A DNA stretch of 21,532 bases from Archangium sp. (GCA_016793585.1 JAEUJR010000872.1:1-21532), one strand, 5' to 3'; shown: positions 1-7,759, numbered from the stretch's first letter. Numbers and translations are program-made. The notes: generated by a model not told the origin, from the letters alone.

Positions 1-779
1 AAGCGGTAGCGCGCGCACTCCACGCCGCGTCGTCACGCGCGAAGGCGCCGTTCGTCGTGTTCGATGGCGCAGGCGCCCGCGGCGACCTGCTCGAGAGCGA
101 GCTGTTCGGTCACGTGAAGGGCGCGTTCACCGGAGCGGTGCTGGCGAAGGCCGGCGTACTCGAGCTCTCGCACGGCGGCACGGTGCTGCTCGACAACGTC
201 GACCAGATGCCGATGGACCTGCAGCCGAAGCTGCTCCGGTTCCTCGAAAAACGAACGCTGCGGCGCATCGGCGACACGAAGACGAAGCAGGTCGACGTGC
301 GCATCGTGTCGACGTCGCAGCAGGGCCTCGAGCGCGCGGTGGAGCAACGGCTACTCCGCGAAGACCTCTTCTACCGGCTCGCGGCGGTGGTGCTCGACGT
401 GCCGGCGCTGCACCAGCGGCGAGAAGACATCGCGGTGTTGGCGAAGGTGTTCGCAGGCCCGAAGGTGACGCTCTCGCCTTCGACCATCGCGGCGCTCGAG
501 GCGCACCCGTGGCCGGGCAACGCGCGCGAGCTGAAACACGCGGTGGAGCGCAGCCTCACGCTCGGCACGTGGGAGAACGCCAGGCCGCTCGATGGTGCGC
601 TGCCCGAGACCGACCTGAAGGCCGCGCGAGAGAAGGTGTCGGGCGCGTTCGAGGCCGATGCGCTCAAAGCCCTGCTCGAGAAGCACCGGTGGAACGTGGC
701 GGCCGTCGCGCGCGAGGCGAAGATGGCGCGCAGCCATCTCTACACGCTGATTCAGAAGCACGGCCTCAAGCGCCGCTGA
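1..779 (+). CDS. Sigma54-dependent transcriptional activator (enhancer-binding protein), 5' truncated
   Basis: This is the C-terminal part of a bacterial enhancer-binding protein: an AAA+ ATPase that remodels sigma54 RNA polymerase, plus a Fis-type DNA-binding domain. The frame is open from base 3 with no start in the window, so Walker A and any N-terminal sensory domain lie upstream. The GTG at base 57 is inside the AAA+ domain and is not the start. Visible in order: the ESELFGH segment, the GAFTGA sigma54-contact loop (bases 120-137), Walker B, an arginine-finger region (LREDLFYRL), sensor II (WPGNARELKHAVE) and a C-terminal helix-turn-helix (NVAAVAREAKMARSHLYTLI). Two ATPase positions are unusual. 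Walker B reads LLDN rather than LLDE (Asn at 195-197), and the sensor I ATN motif reads STS (bases 309-317). The family is certain; the substitutions suggest altered ATP hydrolysis. Its targets cannot be read from the sequence. Confidence 0.93.
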   Translation, partial: AVARALHAASSRAKAPFVVFDGAGARGDLLESELFGHVKGAFTGAVLAKAGVLELSHGGTVLLDNVDQMPMDLQPKLLRFLEKRTLRRIGDTKTKQVDVRIVSTSQQGLERAVEQRLLREDLFYRLAAVVLDVPALHQRREDIAVLAKVFAGPKVTLSPSTIAALEAHPWPGNARELKHAVERSLTLGTWENARPLDGALPETDLKAAREKVSGAFEADALKALLEKHRWNVAAVAREAKMARSHLYTLIQKHGLKRR

Positions 780-1454
780 TCACTTCTTCGCGACGAACCC
801 GCACAGCTTCGCATTCGTGCGCGTGGCCTTCGCGATGCGGGCGAACGTGTCTTCGTACGACGGCTCGTAACCGATGGGCTCGTTGGGCGGAGCGTCGCGA
901 TACTCGGCGAGCGGCTCGAGCGTCGCGAGACAAGAGGCATCGTCGCCCGCCTTGTGCTGCGTGATGGCGAGGTCATTGCGAATCCACATGACGTCGAAGC
1001 GGTCGAGCACGGGCACGCACGTCTCGAGCAGCGGCTTGAGCAGGCTGATGGCCTCGACGTACTGCTTCTTGTCGTACGCCGCCTTGAACGCTGCGCGCGT
1101 CTTCTTCACCTCGGCGCTCGCACAACCCTTCGGCGGAGTCAGATAGCGGCCATCGAACGACGCGCGCGCACCGCAGTAACTCCGGCACGCCTCTCCCGTC
1201 GACGTCACCGTCACCTCGTCGTCCTTCACCGCGAACTGAAGCTCGCACTTCTCACCTTCGTCGTTCGCGAGCCCTGAAGCGCCCTTCCACGCTCCGCTCA
1301 GCTGGCAGGTGTGTGCGTTCGCGCCGACGACCTCGATCGAGAAGGTGCCCTTGCCGAGCACCAACGTGCCCGCGCCACCTTCGAAGACGTACGTGCCGGC
1401 TTTCGGCTCCAGCGGGCCAGCGCTCAGCACCATCGCGACCATCAGCACGTGCAT
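780..1454 (-). CDS. Hypothetical exported protein with TPR-like C-terminal half
   Basis: A 224-residue protein I cannot assign to a named family. The chosen ATG at 1454 gives a short hydrophobic start (MHVLMVAMVLSAG) that could be a signal peptide. The frame remains open further upstream to 1832, but that extension is Arg-rich and runs under the divergent lipoprotein gene, so I reject it. The first half looks like a small beta domain with four Cys (residues about 50-110). The second half (KAAYDKKQYVEAISLLKPLL, then RNDLAITQHKAGDDASCL) resembles one or two tetratricopeptide units. It converges on the sigma54 activator with no gap between the stop codons and diverges from the lipoprotein gene at 1635. 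Start confidence is moderate because no strong ribosome site precedes it. Confidence 0.7.
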   Translation of the reverse strand: MHVLMVAMVLSAGPLEPKAGTYVFEGGAGTLVLGKGTFSIEVVGANAHTCQLSGAWKGASGLANDEGEKCELQFAVKDDEVTVTSTGEACRSYCGARASFDGRYLTPPKGCASAEVKKTRAAFKAAYDKKQYVEAISLLKPLLETCVPVLDRFDVMWIRNDLAITQHKAGDDASCLATLEPLAEYRDAPPNEPIGYEPSYEDTFARIAKATRTNAKLCGFVAKK

Positions 1455-1575
1455 GACGGCTTCATCGCACAAGCGTCCTCTCGACCGGACAGCGACGCGA
1501 TCGCGGGCACTCCAAACCGGCCTCGAGCGCCGGCACCCGCGCCCGGAAGTTCCCGGGACCATTGGGCAATCACGC

Positions 1576-1591
1576 TGGCCGCGCGTTTGCC
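1576..1591 (+). promoter_or_regulatory. Candidate sigma54 (-24/-12) promoter, imperfect
   Basis: TGGCCGCGCGTTTGCC has GG and GC exactly ten bases apart and keeps the TGGC and TTGC cores, but lacks the A-C of the consensus TGGCAC. The predicted start would be near base 1602, giving a leader of about 33 bases with the ribosome site CAGGAGA just before the ATG at 1635. A TCCCGGGA palindrome lies about 20 bases upstream. GC-rich DNA gives chance matches, so this is only plausible. Confidence 0.35.
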
Positions 1592-1634
1592 CTGTGTCTG
1601 TCTCGAAGCACTCACTCACTCTCAGGAGAAGCCC

Positions 1635-2240
1635 ATGAAGAAGCAGATGATGACGGTCGCGGCGATGGCGGGTCTGGCGCTCACCGGTTGCGGTGTTCCG
1701 GCGAAGGTCGGCGGTGGAAAGACGGGAGCGGCGCAGTCGCTCCAGGCAGCTTCGGCTCCGACCAAGTCGGGCGTGAACAAGGCCGCGGGCGGCATCGACC
1801 TCACGGGCAACGTCGACTACTCGTGCCCGCACGGCGGCTCGGCGACGCTGAAGGACTTCGCCTTGAGCGTGAACGGCACCGAAGCGGGCGGCGTCGTCTC
1901 GCAGAAGTTCACGCTCACGTACGTGAACTGCGGGCTCGCGAAGAGCGAAGCGGGCGTGGCCATCTACAACGGCAGCTTCGAGGTCGCGCAGCGCATCGAA
2001 GGCACCGCGAGCGGCGGCACGGTGGAGCAGACCTTCAAGGGGCGCGTCACGCTCTCGGGCGCGTTCGACGACTTCCTCGAGGCCGACGTGAAGCAGCGCA
2101 TCGCAGCGAGCGCCATCGGCACCGGCACGGCGTCGGTGAAGCTCGAGGGCTCGCTGAAGAACTCGGGTGGCGCGTACACGTACGCCGAAGACCTGAACCT
2201 CTCGGGCGAGCTGCCCGTGGAAGTGGCGGCGGCCAAGTGA
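1635..2240 (+). CDS. Secreted lipoprotein of unknown function
   Basis: A 201-residue predicted lipoprotein. The N-terminus has two Lys, a hydrophobic stretch and a lipobox LTGC (Cys17), so it should be lipid-anchored in the envelope. A strong ribosome site (CAGGAGA) sits about five bases before the ATG, which fixes the start; the longer open frame upstream is not needed. The mature part begins with a flexible Gly/Ala/Ser linker. It continues with a beta-rich domain containing two Cys (DYSCPHG and TYVNCGL) that could form a disulfide. No catalytic motif is visible. Its stop overlaps the GTG start of the next lipoprotein gene (GTGA), so the two are probably translated together. I do not recognise a named domain. 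Confidence 0.85.
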   Translation: MKKQMMTVAAMAGLALTGCGVPAKVGGGKTGAAQSLQAASAPTKSGVNKAAGGIDLTGNVDYSCPHGGSATLKDFALSVNGTEAGGVVSQKFTLTYVNCGLAKSEAGVAIYNGSFEVAQRIEGTASGGTVEQTFKGRVTLSGAFDDFLEADVKQRIAASAIGTGTASVKLEGSLKNSGGAYTYAEDLNLSGELPVEVAAAK

Positions 2241-2611
2241 AGACCGTCATGCTCCTGGTGGTGGCCACGCTCGCGCTCGTCGCTTCGGCGTGTGGGCCCA
2301 CCTGTGTCGGAACGGCGTGTTCATGCCCTGAAGGCCAGACGTGCACCTTCGCTGCGTGTGATTCGAACACGTCGTCGTGTCAGCTCGACTGCGCGAAGGA
2401 CGCGTCGTGCAGCGGAACGTGCGGGCCCAGCTGCCAGGTGACGTGCGGTGGCAAGGAGTGCACGGCCTCGGTCGGCGCGGGCTCGGCCATCACCTGCACG
2501 AGCGGCACGTGCAACATCACCTGCAACGGGAGCTGCTCGGTCGCGACGTCGGGTGGCTCGCTCTCGCTCACGTGCAAGGGAGGAACGCAGTCGGCCGCTG
2601 GGTGCATCTGA
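2237..2611 (+). CDS. Cysteine-rich lipoprotein
   Basis: A 124-residue protein starting at a GTG that overlaps the previous stop by four bases (GTGA), a typical translational-coupling arrangement. The alternative ATG four codons in would also keep the signal peptide. The signal peptide ends in a lipobox ASAC (Cys19). There are 19 Cys in all, about 15 per cent of residues, in short C-x2-4-C spacings such as CSGTCGPSCQVTCGGKEC. The later part alternates Cys with Ser/Thr/Gly (ITCTSGTCNITCNGSC), which resembles small disulfide-rich or beta-solenoid-like envelope proteins seen in myxobacteria. No enzyme motif is present. The function is unknown; a structural or surface role alongside the preceding lipoprotein is an inference from coupling. 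Confidence 0.8.
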   Translation: MKTVMLLVVATLALVASACGPTCVGTACSCPEGQTCTFAACDSNTSSCQLDCAKDASCSGTCGPSCQVTCGGKECTASVGAGSAITCTSGTCNITCNGSCSVATSGGSLSLTCKGGTQSAAGCI

Positions 2612-2691
2612 GCGAGGCTCCTGCCGCGGCGAGTATGGCTCGCGACGGCAAAGTCGAACTGGGAAACCCAGCAGCACACTACACTCAGGTC

Positions 2692-3648
2692 ATGCTGCTC
2701 TCGTTGATCACCACGTTGCTCGCCGTCACGCCTGAGCTCGAGGAGGGCCGCGCCGCCTTCTCGAGCCTCAAGTACCAGCAGGCCATCACCGTGCTCGGCA
2801 CAGTCACCGCCTCGAACGCGCCGTCGTCCGAGAAGGCCGAAGCCTTCGGGTTGATGGCGCGCGCGTACCTGGCGCTGGGCAAGACGGCGAACGCGCAGGC
2901 GGCGTTCGAGGGCCAGCTGCAGGAAGACCCGATGGCCGAGGAGCCGCCGGGCGCTCCGAAGGTGAAGCAGGCGTTCCTCGCGGCGAAGCGGGCGCGCTTT
3001 CCTCCCGGCTACGTGCAGCTGGTGAAGCGCCCCTCGGCAGAAGACTCGCTCGTGCTCGACGTCATCAACCCCTGGCGCGTGACGCTCGTCGTGCAGGCGT
3101 GGGAAGCGACGACGGGAGACTTCGTGAAGAAGGCCGTCACGCTCGATGGCCTGCGCGTGGTGCTCGCGTTGCCTGCGGGCTCGAAGACGTGGGTGCAGGC
3201 GGTCAGCGCCGAGGGAAAGCCGCTCGCCACCTTCGCGAGCGCGTCGGAGCCCGTGCTCGGCCCAAAGCTCGAGGTCGTCGTCGTCGCGCACGAGAAGAAG
3301 CCCGATGCGCCGGTCGAGGTGAAGACCACGCCGACTCCGACAGACACGCCGCCGCCACCGCCCATCGTGGTCACCGCTCCCGCGAGCGGGCCGTCTGCGA
3401 ATCGCATCATCGGCTACACGCTCATCGGCGTCGGTGCGGTCGCTGCCATCGTCGGAGGCATCGTCGCCGGACTCGGCTCTGCGGAGTGGGCGAAGGGCGA
3501 CGGCTTTCCCTTCACCGTTCAGGACCTGCAGGAGGCCGAACGGCTGAAGCTGGAAGGCAGCACGATGATGATCGGCGGAGGCATCACCGCAGGCGCTGGT
3601 GGCCTTGCCCTCATCGGGGGCCTGTTGCTCGCGCTCCTCTCCAACTAG
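2692..3648 (+). CDS. TPR-containing membrane protein with Pro-rich linker and two C-terminal TM segments
   Basis: A 318-residue envelope protein. A short hydrophobic N-terminus (MLLSLITTLLAV) looks like a signal sequence. Residues 13-100 form a TPR-like helical region (EEGRAAFSSLKYQQAITVL, AFGLMARAYLALGKTANAQAAFEGQLQEDP). Residues 105-200 look like a beta domain. A Pro/Thr linker (about 205-230) follows, then two hydrophobic helices (about 239-262 and 291-315) separated by an acidic, amphipathic loop. This layout is common among uncharacterised myxobacterial proteins and suggests a periplasmic scaffold anchored at its C-terminus. The ATG was chosen because the signal sequence starts there; the open frame upstream runs through the Cys-rich lipoprotein gene. 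The function is unknown. Confidence 0.82.
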   Translation: MLLSLITTLLAVTPELEEGRAAFSSLKYQQAITVLGTVTASNAPSSEKAEAFGLMARAYLALGKTANAQAAFEGQLQEDPMAEEPPGAPKVKQAFLAAKRARFPPGYVQLVKRPSAEDSLVLDVINPWRVTLVVQAWEATTGDFVKKAVTLDGLRVVLALPAGSKTWVQAVSAEGKPLATFASASEPVLGPKLEVVVVAHEKKPDAPVEVKTTPTPTDTPPPPPIVVTAPASGPSANRIIGYTLIGVGAVAAIVGGIVAGLGSAEWAKGDGFPFTVQDLQEAERLKLEGSTMMIGGGITAGAGGLALIGGLLLALLSN

Positions 3649-3671
3649 CTGGATTCGTTTCAGAATCAGCT
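3647..3671 (+). terminator. Weak hairpin after the TPR gene
   Basis: AGCTGGATTC and GAATCAGCT can pair with one bulged G around a six-base loop, beginning inside the stop codon at 3646-3648. No T-run follows, so termination is uncertain. Confidence 0.25.
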
Positions 3672-3723
3672 CGTGTGAGATTTGTCGCACAACATCCTTC
3701 ATGCCGGGGCGATAACTCCCATC

Positions 3724-4812
3724 ATGGGGTGGCGTGTCTGCACATCACTGCTGGTGCTCTGCGCGTGCGGCGTCGACTCGGGCGCGAGCATCAGCGAGGG
3801 CATGCTGGTCGAAGAGAACGAGTCGGCCGACATCGCGCAGGACGTCGCGGCTGACGTGCTGAACGTGAAGGTGATGGAAGGCGACGTCGCTTTGGGAACG
3901 TTGAGCGCGCGCACGACGAAGATCTTCACCACGATGGAGTCTGCGCGTTCGCTGCTCGGCGGTGGCGCTCCGACGGTCGACTTCAGCCGCAACTGGCTCA
4001 TCGCGTACCGGCCCGATGCGAAGTCGCCGCGCTCTCGTGTGACGGTGACGCGGGCGCAGCTGAGCGCGAGCGGGCAGACCCTCTCGTTGTGGGCGACCGT
4101 GAGTGAGCCGGCGGCCGGTTGTCCCTCGTGGCAGCCCAATGAGGTCTCGCTCGCGCGCGTGCCGAAGCGCCCTGCCCTGCCGACCACCATGCGCGTGTAC
4201 CTCTCGCGCGAGACGAAGCCGTGCGGCCTCATCACGGGGCCTGCGTGCACTCCGGGAATGACGACGTGCCCTTCGGCGACGCCGCTGTGTCTGGGCGCGT
4301 TCGAAACGAGCGACGGCTCCTTCACGGGCGGCACGTGCGCGAAGCTCGAGAAGTACGACCACTCCGGCGAGGCATGCGCGAGCGACGCTGACTGCGCAGG
4401 CGGCATCTGTGCGGGGCTCTCGTTCGGCAGCGGGCTCTGTCAGCCCCCGTGGATGCGTGGCACCTGGTCGATGCCCGAGTCGGGGCAGCTCTCGGTGCCC
4501 TTGCCTCAGGGTGGCGCGTGGCATCGCGTCGTCGTGCGCGTGATGGGCCAGGCCTCGGTGCCGATGGATGCGTGGGTGTCGCTGTTCGTCGATGGCGTGC
4601 CGGCGTCGCGCGTCGAGTGGCGGCTCGTGAACGGCTACGGCACGACCTCGTCGCTCATGCGCGTCGGCCAATTCGGAGTGCCCGTGGCCGTCGGCGTTCC
4701 CGGAGACGAGATGGTGAACGCCGACTGGGTGCTCGAGGTGCGTGACCTGGGTCGTGGAGCGCCGGGCGTGTTCCGTGGAGCGCGCCTCTCGTTCACCAGC
4801 CGCTGGGACTGA
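3724..4812 (+). CDS. Lipoprotein with PrcB_C-like, Cys-rich and C-terminal P-domain-like modules
   Basis: A 362-residue predicted lipoprotein. The signal peptide ends at LCAC (Cys15), with an unusual Cys at position -2 of the lipobox. Residues 45-165 include a segment (VDFSRNWLIAYRP) resembling the PrcB_C fold; this is a weak match. Residues 170-240 contain a Cys-rich module of the kind CASDADCAGGIC that is frequent in myxobacterial secreted proteins. Residues about 250-358 resemble the P/Homo B domain found at the C-terminus of secreted proteases: GTWSMPESGQLSVPL at the start and ADWVLEVRDLGRGAPGVFRGARLSF at the end. No protease domain is present here, so the P-domain is either an orphan binding module or has been recruited. 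The gene converges with the chemoreceptor gene, with about 50 bases between stops. Boundaries are good; function unknown. Confidence 0.82.
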   Translation: MGWRVCTSLLVLCACGVDSGASISEGMLVEENESADIAQDVAADVLNVKVMEGDVALGTLSARTTKIFTTMESARSLLGGGAPTVDFSRNWLIAYRPDAKSPRSRVTVTRAQLSASGQTLSLWATVSEPAAGCPSWQPNEVSLARVPKRPALPTTMRVYLSRETKPCGLITGPACTPGMTTCPSATPLCLGAFETSDGSFTGGTCAKLEKYDHSGEACASDADCAGGICAGLSFGSGLCQPPWMRGTWSMPESGQLSVPLPQGGAWHRVVVRVMGQASVPMDAWVSLFVDGVPASRVEWRLVNGYGTTSSLMRVGQFGVPVAVGVPGDEMVNADWVLEVRDLGRGAPGVFRGARLSFTSRWD

Positions 4813-4861
4813 AGGCACAACGTCTCGTCGCAGACTCCGCGCACTCCGTCTCGTACGCTGA

Positions 4862-6277
4862 TCAACTCGACAGGCCGCGTGCGCCCGTCACGAGTTCGTG
4901 CAGTCCGACGGCGAGCTCCCGCAACGTTCCCGTCTTCGCCGCGAGGTGTTCGGCGGCCTCGGCCTCGCTGTGCGCGGCGACCTCGTTGTCCTGCACCGAG
5001 GCGCCGAGCGAGCCGACCGACGACGACAGCTCCGACGCCGACTTCGCCTGCTCCGAGGCCGACTTCGCGACGCCTTCGATTCTGTCGGTGATGCTCGCGA
5101 CCGAGACGTCGATGCGCATCAGCGACTCGTCTGCCTTCGCGGCGAGCTCGGCGGCTTCGACGGAGCGCCGCGCCGTCTCTCCCAGGTGCTCTGTCGATGC
5201 GCGGGCTGCATTGGCTGCCTTGCCGGCGAGCGAGCGCACCTCTTCGGCGACGACGGCGAAGCCACGGCCGGCTTCTCCAGCGCGCGCGGCTTCCACGGCG
5301 GCGTTCAACGCGAGCAGGTTCGTCTGCATGGCGATCGACTCGATCTCCTTGATGATGGGGCCGATGGCGCTCGACGCGGCCTTGATGGCGTCGACCGACT
5401 CGTGCAGCTGCGAGACCTCGTCGTGGCTGCTGACGGCGGCCGACTGAGCCTCGACGGCCAGCTTCTGCAGCTCGCCGAGCGCCTCGGCGTCGCGGTGGGC
5501 GTGGGAGCGCACGGCCTCGGCGATGGCAGCGGCCTGCTCGAGCGACGCCCGCTGCTGCGTCGCGCGGCTGGTGGCGGTGTGGCTCTCGTTCGACAGCTTC
5601 GCGGAGTCGGTCGCCATCTCGTCGGCCGAGCTGCGCAGCACCTGACTGACCTGGTCGAGCGGGCCGACGAAGCGATGGGTCACCCACCAGAACACGCCGC
5701 CGACGACGAGCAGCAACCCGACGAGGAGCGCGTTGAACCGGAAGGTGAGCGAGGCGACGTCGGCGTCGAGGTGTTTGCGGGGCACGCCGACGAAGAACAT
5801 GCCAATGACGCGGCCCCGGCCGTCGCGCAGCGGCGAGTACGCGGTGAGGTACGGCTCGTCGACCACCATCGCGCCGCCCTGAAACTCGTGGCCCTCGGCC
5901 AACACCGTCTTCGAGACCTCGCGCACCGCGGTGGTGCCGACCGCGCGGCTTCCGTCTTTGCGGGTGACGGTGGTGGTCACGCGTTTGTCGTGGGCGAAGA
6001 GCGTCGTCGCCGCGCCGGTGAGCGCCTTGATGTGGTCGACGACCGCGTCGTCACCCGAGAGCACGTGGTCGCCCTTCGAGAGCACGTCTCCGTCGACGGC
6101 CCAGGGCCCCGGGTACTGCGCGTCGATGACCGAGAGCGCCAGCTGCGAGACGGTCGCCAGGCTGGCCGAAGCGTGCTCCTCGGTCACTGCGTGAAGGCCT
6201 CGCGTGACGAACCACGAGAGGCCGACACCCAGGCTCGACAGCAGCAACACCACCGGCAGCAGAAATCGTCGAGTCAT
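4862..6277 (-). CDS. Methyl-accepting chemotaxis protein with periplasmic Cache-type sensor
   Basis: A transmembrane chemoreceptor of 471 residues from the ATG at 6277. TM1 is at about 5-24 and TM2 at about 182-200. Between them is a periplasmic domain of the single-Cache type ([19 protein letters not shown] ... [24 protein letters not shown]). No clear HAMP is seen after TM2, only [17 protein letters not shown] leading straight into the signalling coiled coil. The hairpin tip is canonical for CheA/CheW binding ([17 protein letters not shown], then [12 protein letters not shown]). No CheR-tethering pentapeptide is present and no che genes are nearby, so this is an orphan receptor. A longer start at 6292 is possible, but the exact sigma54 promoter at 6298-6313 predicts transcription from about 6287, which would exclude it; the shorter start also has an SD-like GGGCGAG before it. 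Confidence 0.93.
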   Translation of the reverse strand: MTRRFLLPVVLLLSSLGVGLSWFVTRGLHAVTEEHASASLATVSQLALSVIDAQYPGPWAVDGDVLSKGDHVLSGDDAVVDHIKALTGAATTLFAHDKRVTTTVTRKDGSRAVGTTAVREVSKTVLAEGHEFQGGAMVVDEPYLTAYSPLRDGRGRVIGMFFVGVPRKHLDADVASLTFRFNALLVGLLLVVGGVFWWVTHRFVGPLDQVSQVLRSSADEMATDSAKLSNESHTATSRATQQRASLEQAAAIAEAVRSHAHRDAEALGELQKLAVEAQSAAVSSHDEVSQLHESVDAIKAASSAIGPIIKEIESIAMQTNLLALNAAVEAARAGEAGRGFAVVAEEVRSLAGKAANAARASTEHLGETARRSVEAAELAAKADESLMRIDVSVASITDRIEGVAKSASEQAKSASELSSSVGSLGASVQDNEVAAHSEAEAAEHLAAKTGTLRELAVGLHELVTGARGLSS

Positions 6278-6297
6278 GACTCGCCCGACCATGGCGT

Positions 6298-6313
6298 CGC
6301 AAAGCAGGTGCCA
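6298..6313 (-). promoter_or_regulatory. Sigma54 promoter of the chemoreceptor gene (exact core)
   Basis: On the minus strand this reads TGGCAC-CTGCT-TTGCG, matching the sigma54 consensus TGGCAC-N5-TTGC at all ten core positions with correct spacing. Transcription would start near 6287, about ten bases before the ATG at 6277. This supports the shorter chemoreceptor start. Confidence 0.7.
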
Positions 6314-6335
6314 GCGTCGAGGCGCGCGCGATCAC

Positions 6336-6383
6336 TGACGTGCGAGCTGCGGGCGTCACGAATGAAATGCGCGCAGCGTCACG
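6336..6383. repeat. TGACG/CGTCA half-sites upstream of the chemoreceptor promoter
   Basis: TGACG (6336-6340) faces CGTCA (6354-6358), and the octamer GCGTCACG occurs at 6353-6360 and 6376-6383. These lie about 50-95 bases upstream of the predicted start, where enhancer-binding proteins usually bind. Short motifs; low confidence. Confidence 0.3.
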
Positions 6384-6394
6384 TCCGTGGCGGC

Positions 6395-7657
6395 TCAGTC
6401 GGCTTCGAGCAAGGTGACGGTGCACTCGTAGTGCGGTGACGAGAGGTCGAGGGTCTCGACCGCGCCGGTGACTTCGTCGAAGCGGCCGAGCGTGATGGGT
6501 ACGCGACCTCCGGTGAGCGCGCTCAGGGCCATCAGTGGAATCTGCGTGGCGAGGTCGCGCGCCGTCGGAGCAGCGGACTTCTTCATGAACGACACCCGCC
6601 CGGTGAATTGCCAGAGGCTCGAGAAGCCCCGCTCGCGCGCGCCTGCATCGAAGCGCACCGCAGCGAGGCGGCTGCGCGCGGTGTCCATCACCCAGGTGTC
6701 GAAGGGCTTCACGCCAGAGGGCTCGGCGAGGCGCAGCTCGAGCACGGCGCCATCGGGCGCCTGGGTGAGCGCGACGGTGGTGACGAGCGCGGTGCCGGCG
6801 CGGCCGTCGGCGAACTCCTGCAGCCGCGCGCCAGCCGAGAGGAACTGGACGAAGTTCGTCATCTCGGGCGAGCCGGCCTGCGCCTGACGCATGAGCGACT
6901 CGGGTTGCTCGATGGCGGGGTTCCAGCCGGGCGGCGTGTCGTAGGGAGCGCCGGTCTTTCCGTACCGTTCGGCGCCTGCCTGCCACGCGCCTGTGAGCGC
7001 GGTCGCGACGGCCTTGGGGTCGTCGAGGCCGATGAGGTCGGGCACCTCGTCGGTGGCCGCGGCGAGCTCGCGCTGCAGGTCCGTGTAGTGCGGGTCGACG
7101 ATGCCGTTGGCGACGCGTGCGCGGCGAATCGACTGGCGGGCCCAGCCATCGACGCGGTCGTGCACCCGCTCGGATTCTTCGGCGAGGCGTTCGGCGTCGG
7201 AGGGCTCGTCTCGGGGGTGAAGCGTTCGCCCCGAAGGCTCGGAGTTCACACCCTCGGTGCCGAGCACGTCGCCACGCGGCGTGAGAACGGTCGGCCTCGC
7301 GCGGTCGGCGGAGACGAGGCCGGGCGATGGAGTTGGGCGCGCGGCAGCAGGTGGCGTCTCGGTGGCGGCGAGGTCTGGCGATGGAGTTGGGCGCGCGGCG
7401 GAAGGTGACTCCGTCGTCGGTGCTCTCGCCGCGCGGGGCGCCGCAGGCGTTCGAGCAGGCTGCGGAATCGGTGGCAGCGTCGGGTTCTGCGTCTTCGCGA
7501 TGGGTGACTCCGGCGGAAGGCTGTCGACCCAGGCGAGCGTGGCGGGGTCGGGAGGCACGGTCTTCGAAGCCGGGCGCTCGTCGACGAGCTTCACCACGAC
7601 GACATGGGCGAACGCCGAGAGCGCCACCGCGAACAGCCCCTGTCGAGAGCGCCCCAT
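6395..7657 (-). CDS. TonB-like energy-transducer family protein
   Basis: A 420-residue protein laid out like TonB. It has a short cytoplasmic start and one N-terminal membrane helix (about residues 7-24, GLFAVALSAFAHVVVVKLV). A long Pro/Ala/Thr-rich periplasmic linker follows, then a C-terminal domain resembling the TonB C-terminal fold (TTVALTQAPDGAVLELRLAE, FDTWVMDTARSRL, WQFTGRVSF). About 60 further residues follow it. TonB proteins couple the proton-motive force to outer-membrane transport through ExbB/ExbD; neither gene nor a TonB-dependent receptor lies nearby, so its partner is unknown. The ATG at 7657 is preferred over a TTG at 7705 because a possible -24/-12 promoter sits between them. 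The linker contains a 23-bp perfect direct repeat encoding AARPTPSP twice. Confidence 0.78.
   Translation of the reverse strand: MGRSRQGLFAVALSAFAHVVVVKLVDERPASKTVPPDPATLAWVDSLPPESPIAKTQNPTLPPIPQPARTPAAPRAARAPTTESPSAARPTPSPDLAATETPPAAARPTPSPGLVSADRARPTVLTPRGDVLGTEGVNSEPSGRTLHPRDEPSDAERLAEESERVHDRVDGWARQSIRRARVANGIVDPHYTDLQRELAAATDEVPDLIGLDDPKAVATALTGAWQAGAERYGKTGAPYDTPPGWNPAIEQPESLMRQAQAGSPEMTNFVQFLSAGARLQEFADGRAGTALVTTVALTQAPDGAVLELRLAEPSGVKPFDTWVMDTARSRLAAVRFDAGARERGFSSLWQFTGRVSFMKKSAAPTARDLATQIPLMALSALTGGRVPITLGRFDEVTGAVETLDLSSPHYECTVTLLEAD
7323..7399. repeat. 23-bp perfect direct repeat in the TonB-like linker
   Basis: The same 23 bases occur at 7323-7345 and 7377-7399, 54 bases apart. 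They encode the Pro-rich repeat AARPTPSP on the minus strand. The spacing is 18 codons, so recombination between copies would keep the frame and shorten the linker by 18 residues. Confidence 0.85.
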
Positions 7658-7688
7658 CGGCGAGCCTACGGCGGAGCGTCTGGACGAT

Positions 7689-7704
7689 TGCCACCTGCGC
7701 GCCA
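7689..7704 (-). promoter_or_regulatory. Possible weak sigma54-type promoter for the TonB-like gene
   Basis: The minus strand reads TGGCGCGCAGGTGGCA, with correct GG-N10-GC spacing and -24 and -12 elements each one base from consensus (TGGCGC, TGGCA). The predicted start is near 7678, about 20 bases before the ATG at 7657. It could be a chance match. Confidence 0.25.
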
Positions 7705-7734
7705 ACGGTGCCTGTCGAACGAAACGAGAGGCAG

Positions 7735-7757
7735 AAAACCCGCGGCACGCGCGGGTT
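7735..7757 (-). terminator. Rho-independent terminator after the metallo-hydrolase gene
   Basis: Read on the minus strand, AACCCGCG and CGCGGGTT form an 8-bp perfect stem with a five-base loop, followed by TTTTCT. It begins two bases after the stop codon (7760-7762) of the ferredoxin/MBL gene, so it ends the 10229-7760 transcription unit and separates it from the TonB-like gene. Confidence 0.75.
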
Positions 7758-7759
7758 CA

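Noticed and set aside
2636..2651. TGGCTCGCGACGGCA as a sigma54 promoter before the TPR gene
   Set aside because: GG and GC are nine bases apart instead of ten, a spacing that normally abolishes sigma54 recognition.
2680..2692. TACACT as a -10 element giving a leaderless transcript for the TPR gene
   Set aside because: The distance to the ATG fits, but no acceptable -35 element is found at 15-19 bases upstream.
4898..6439. 513-codon plus-strand open frame opposite the chemoreceptor
   Set aside because: It is Arg/Gly-rich shadow coding with no domain, while the opposite strand encodes an unmistakable chemoreceptor.
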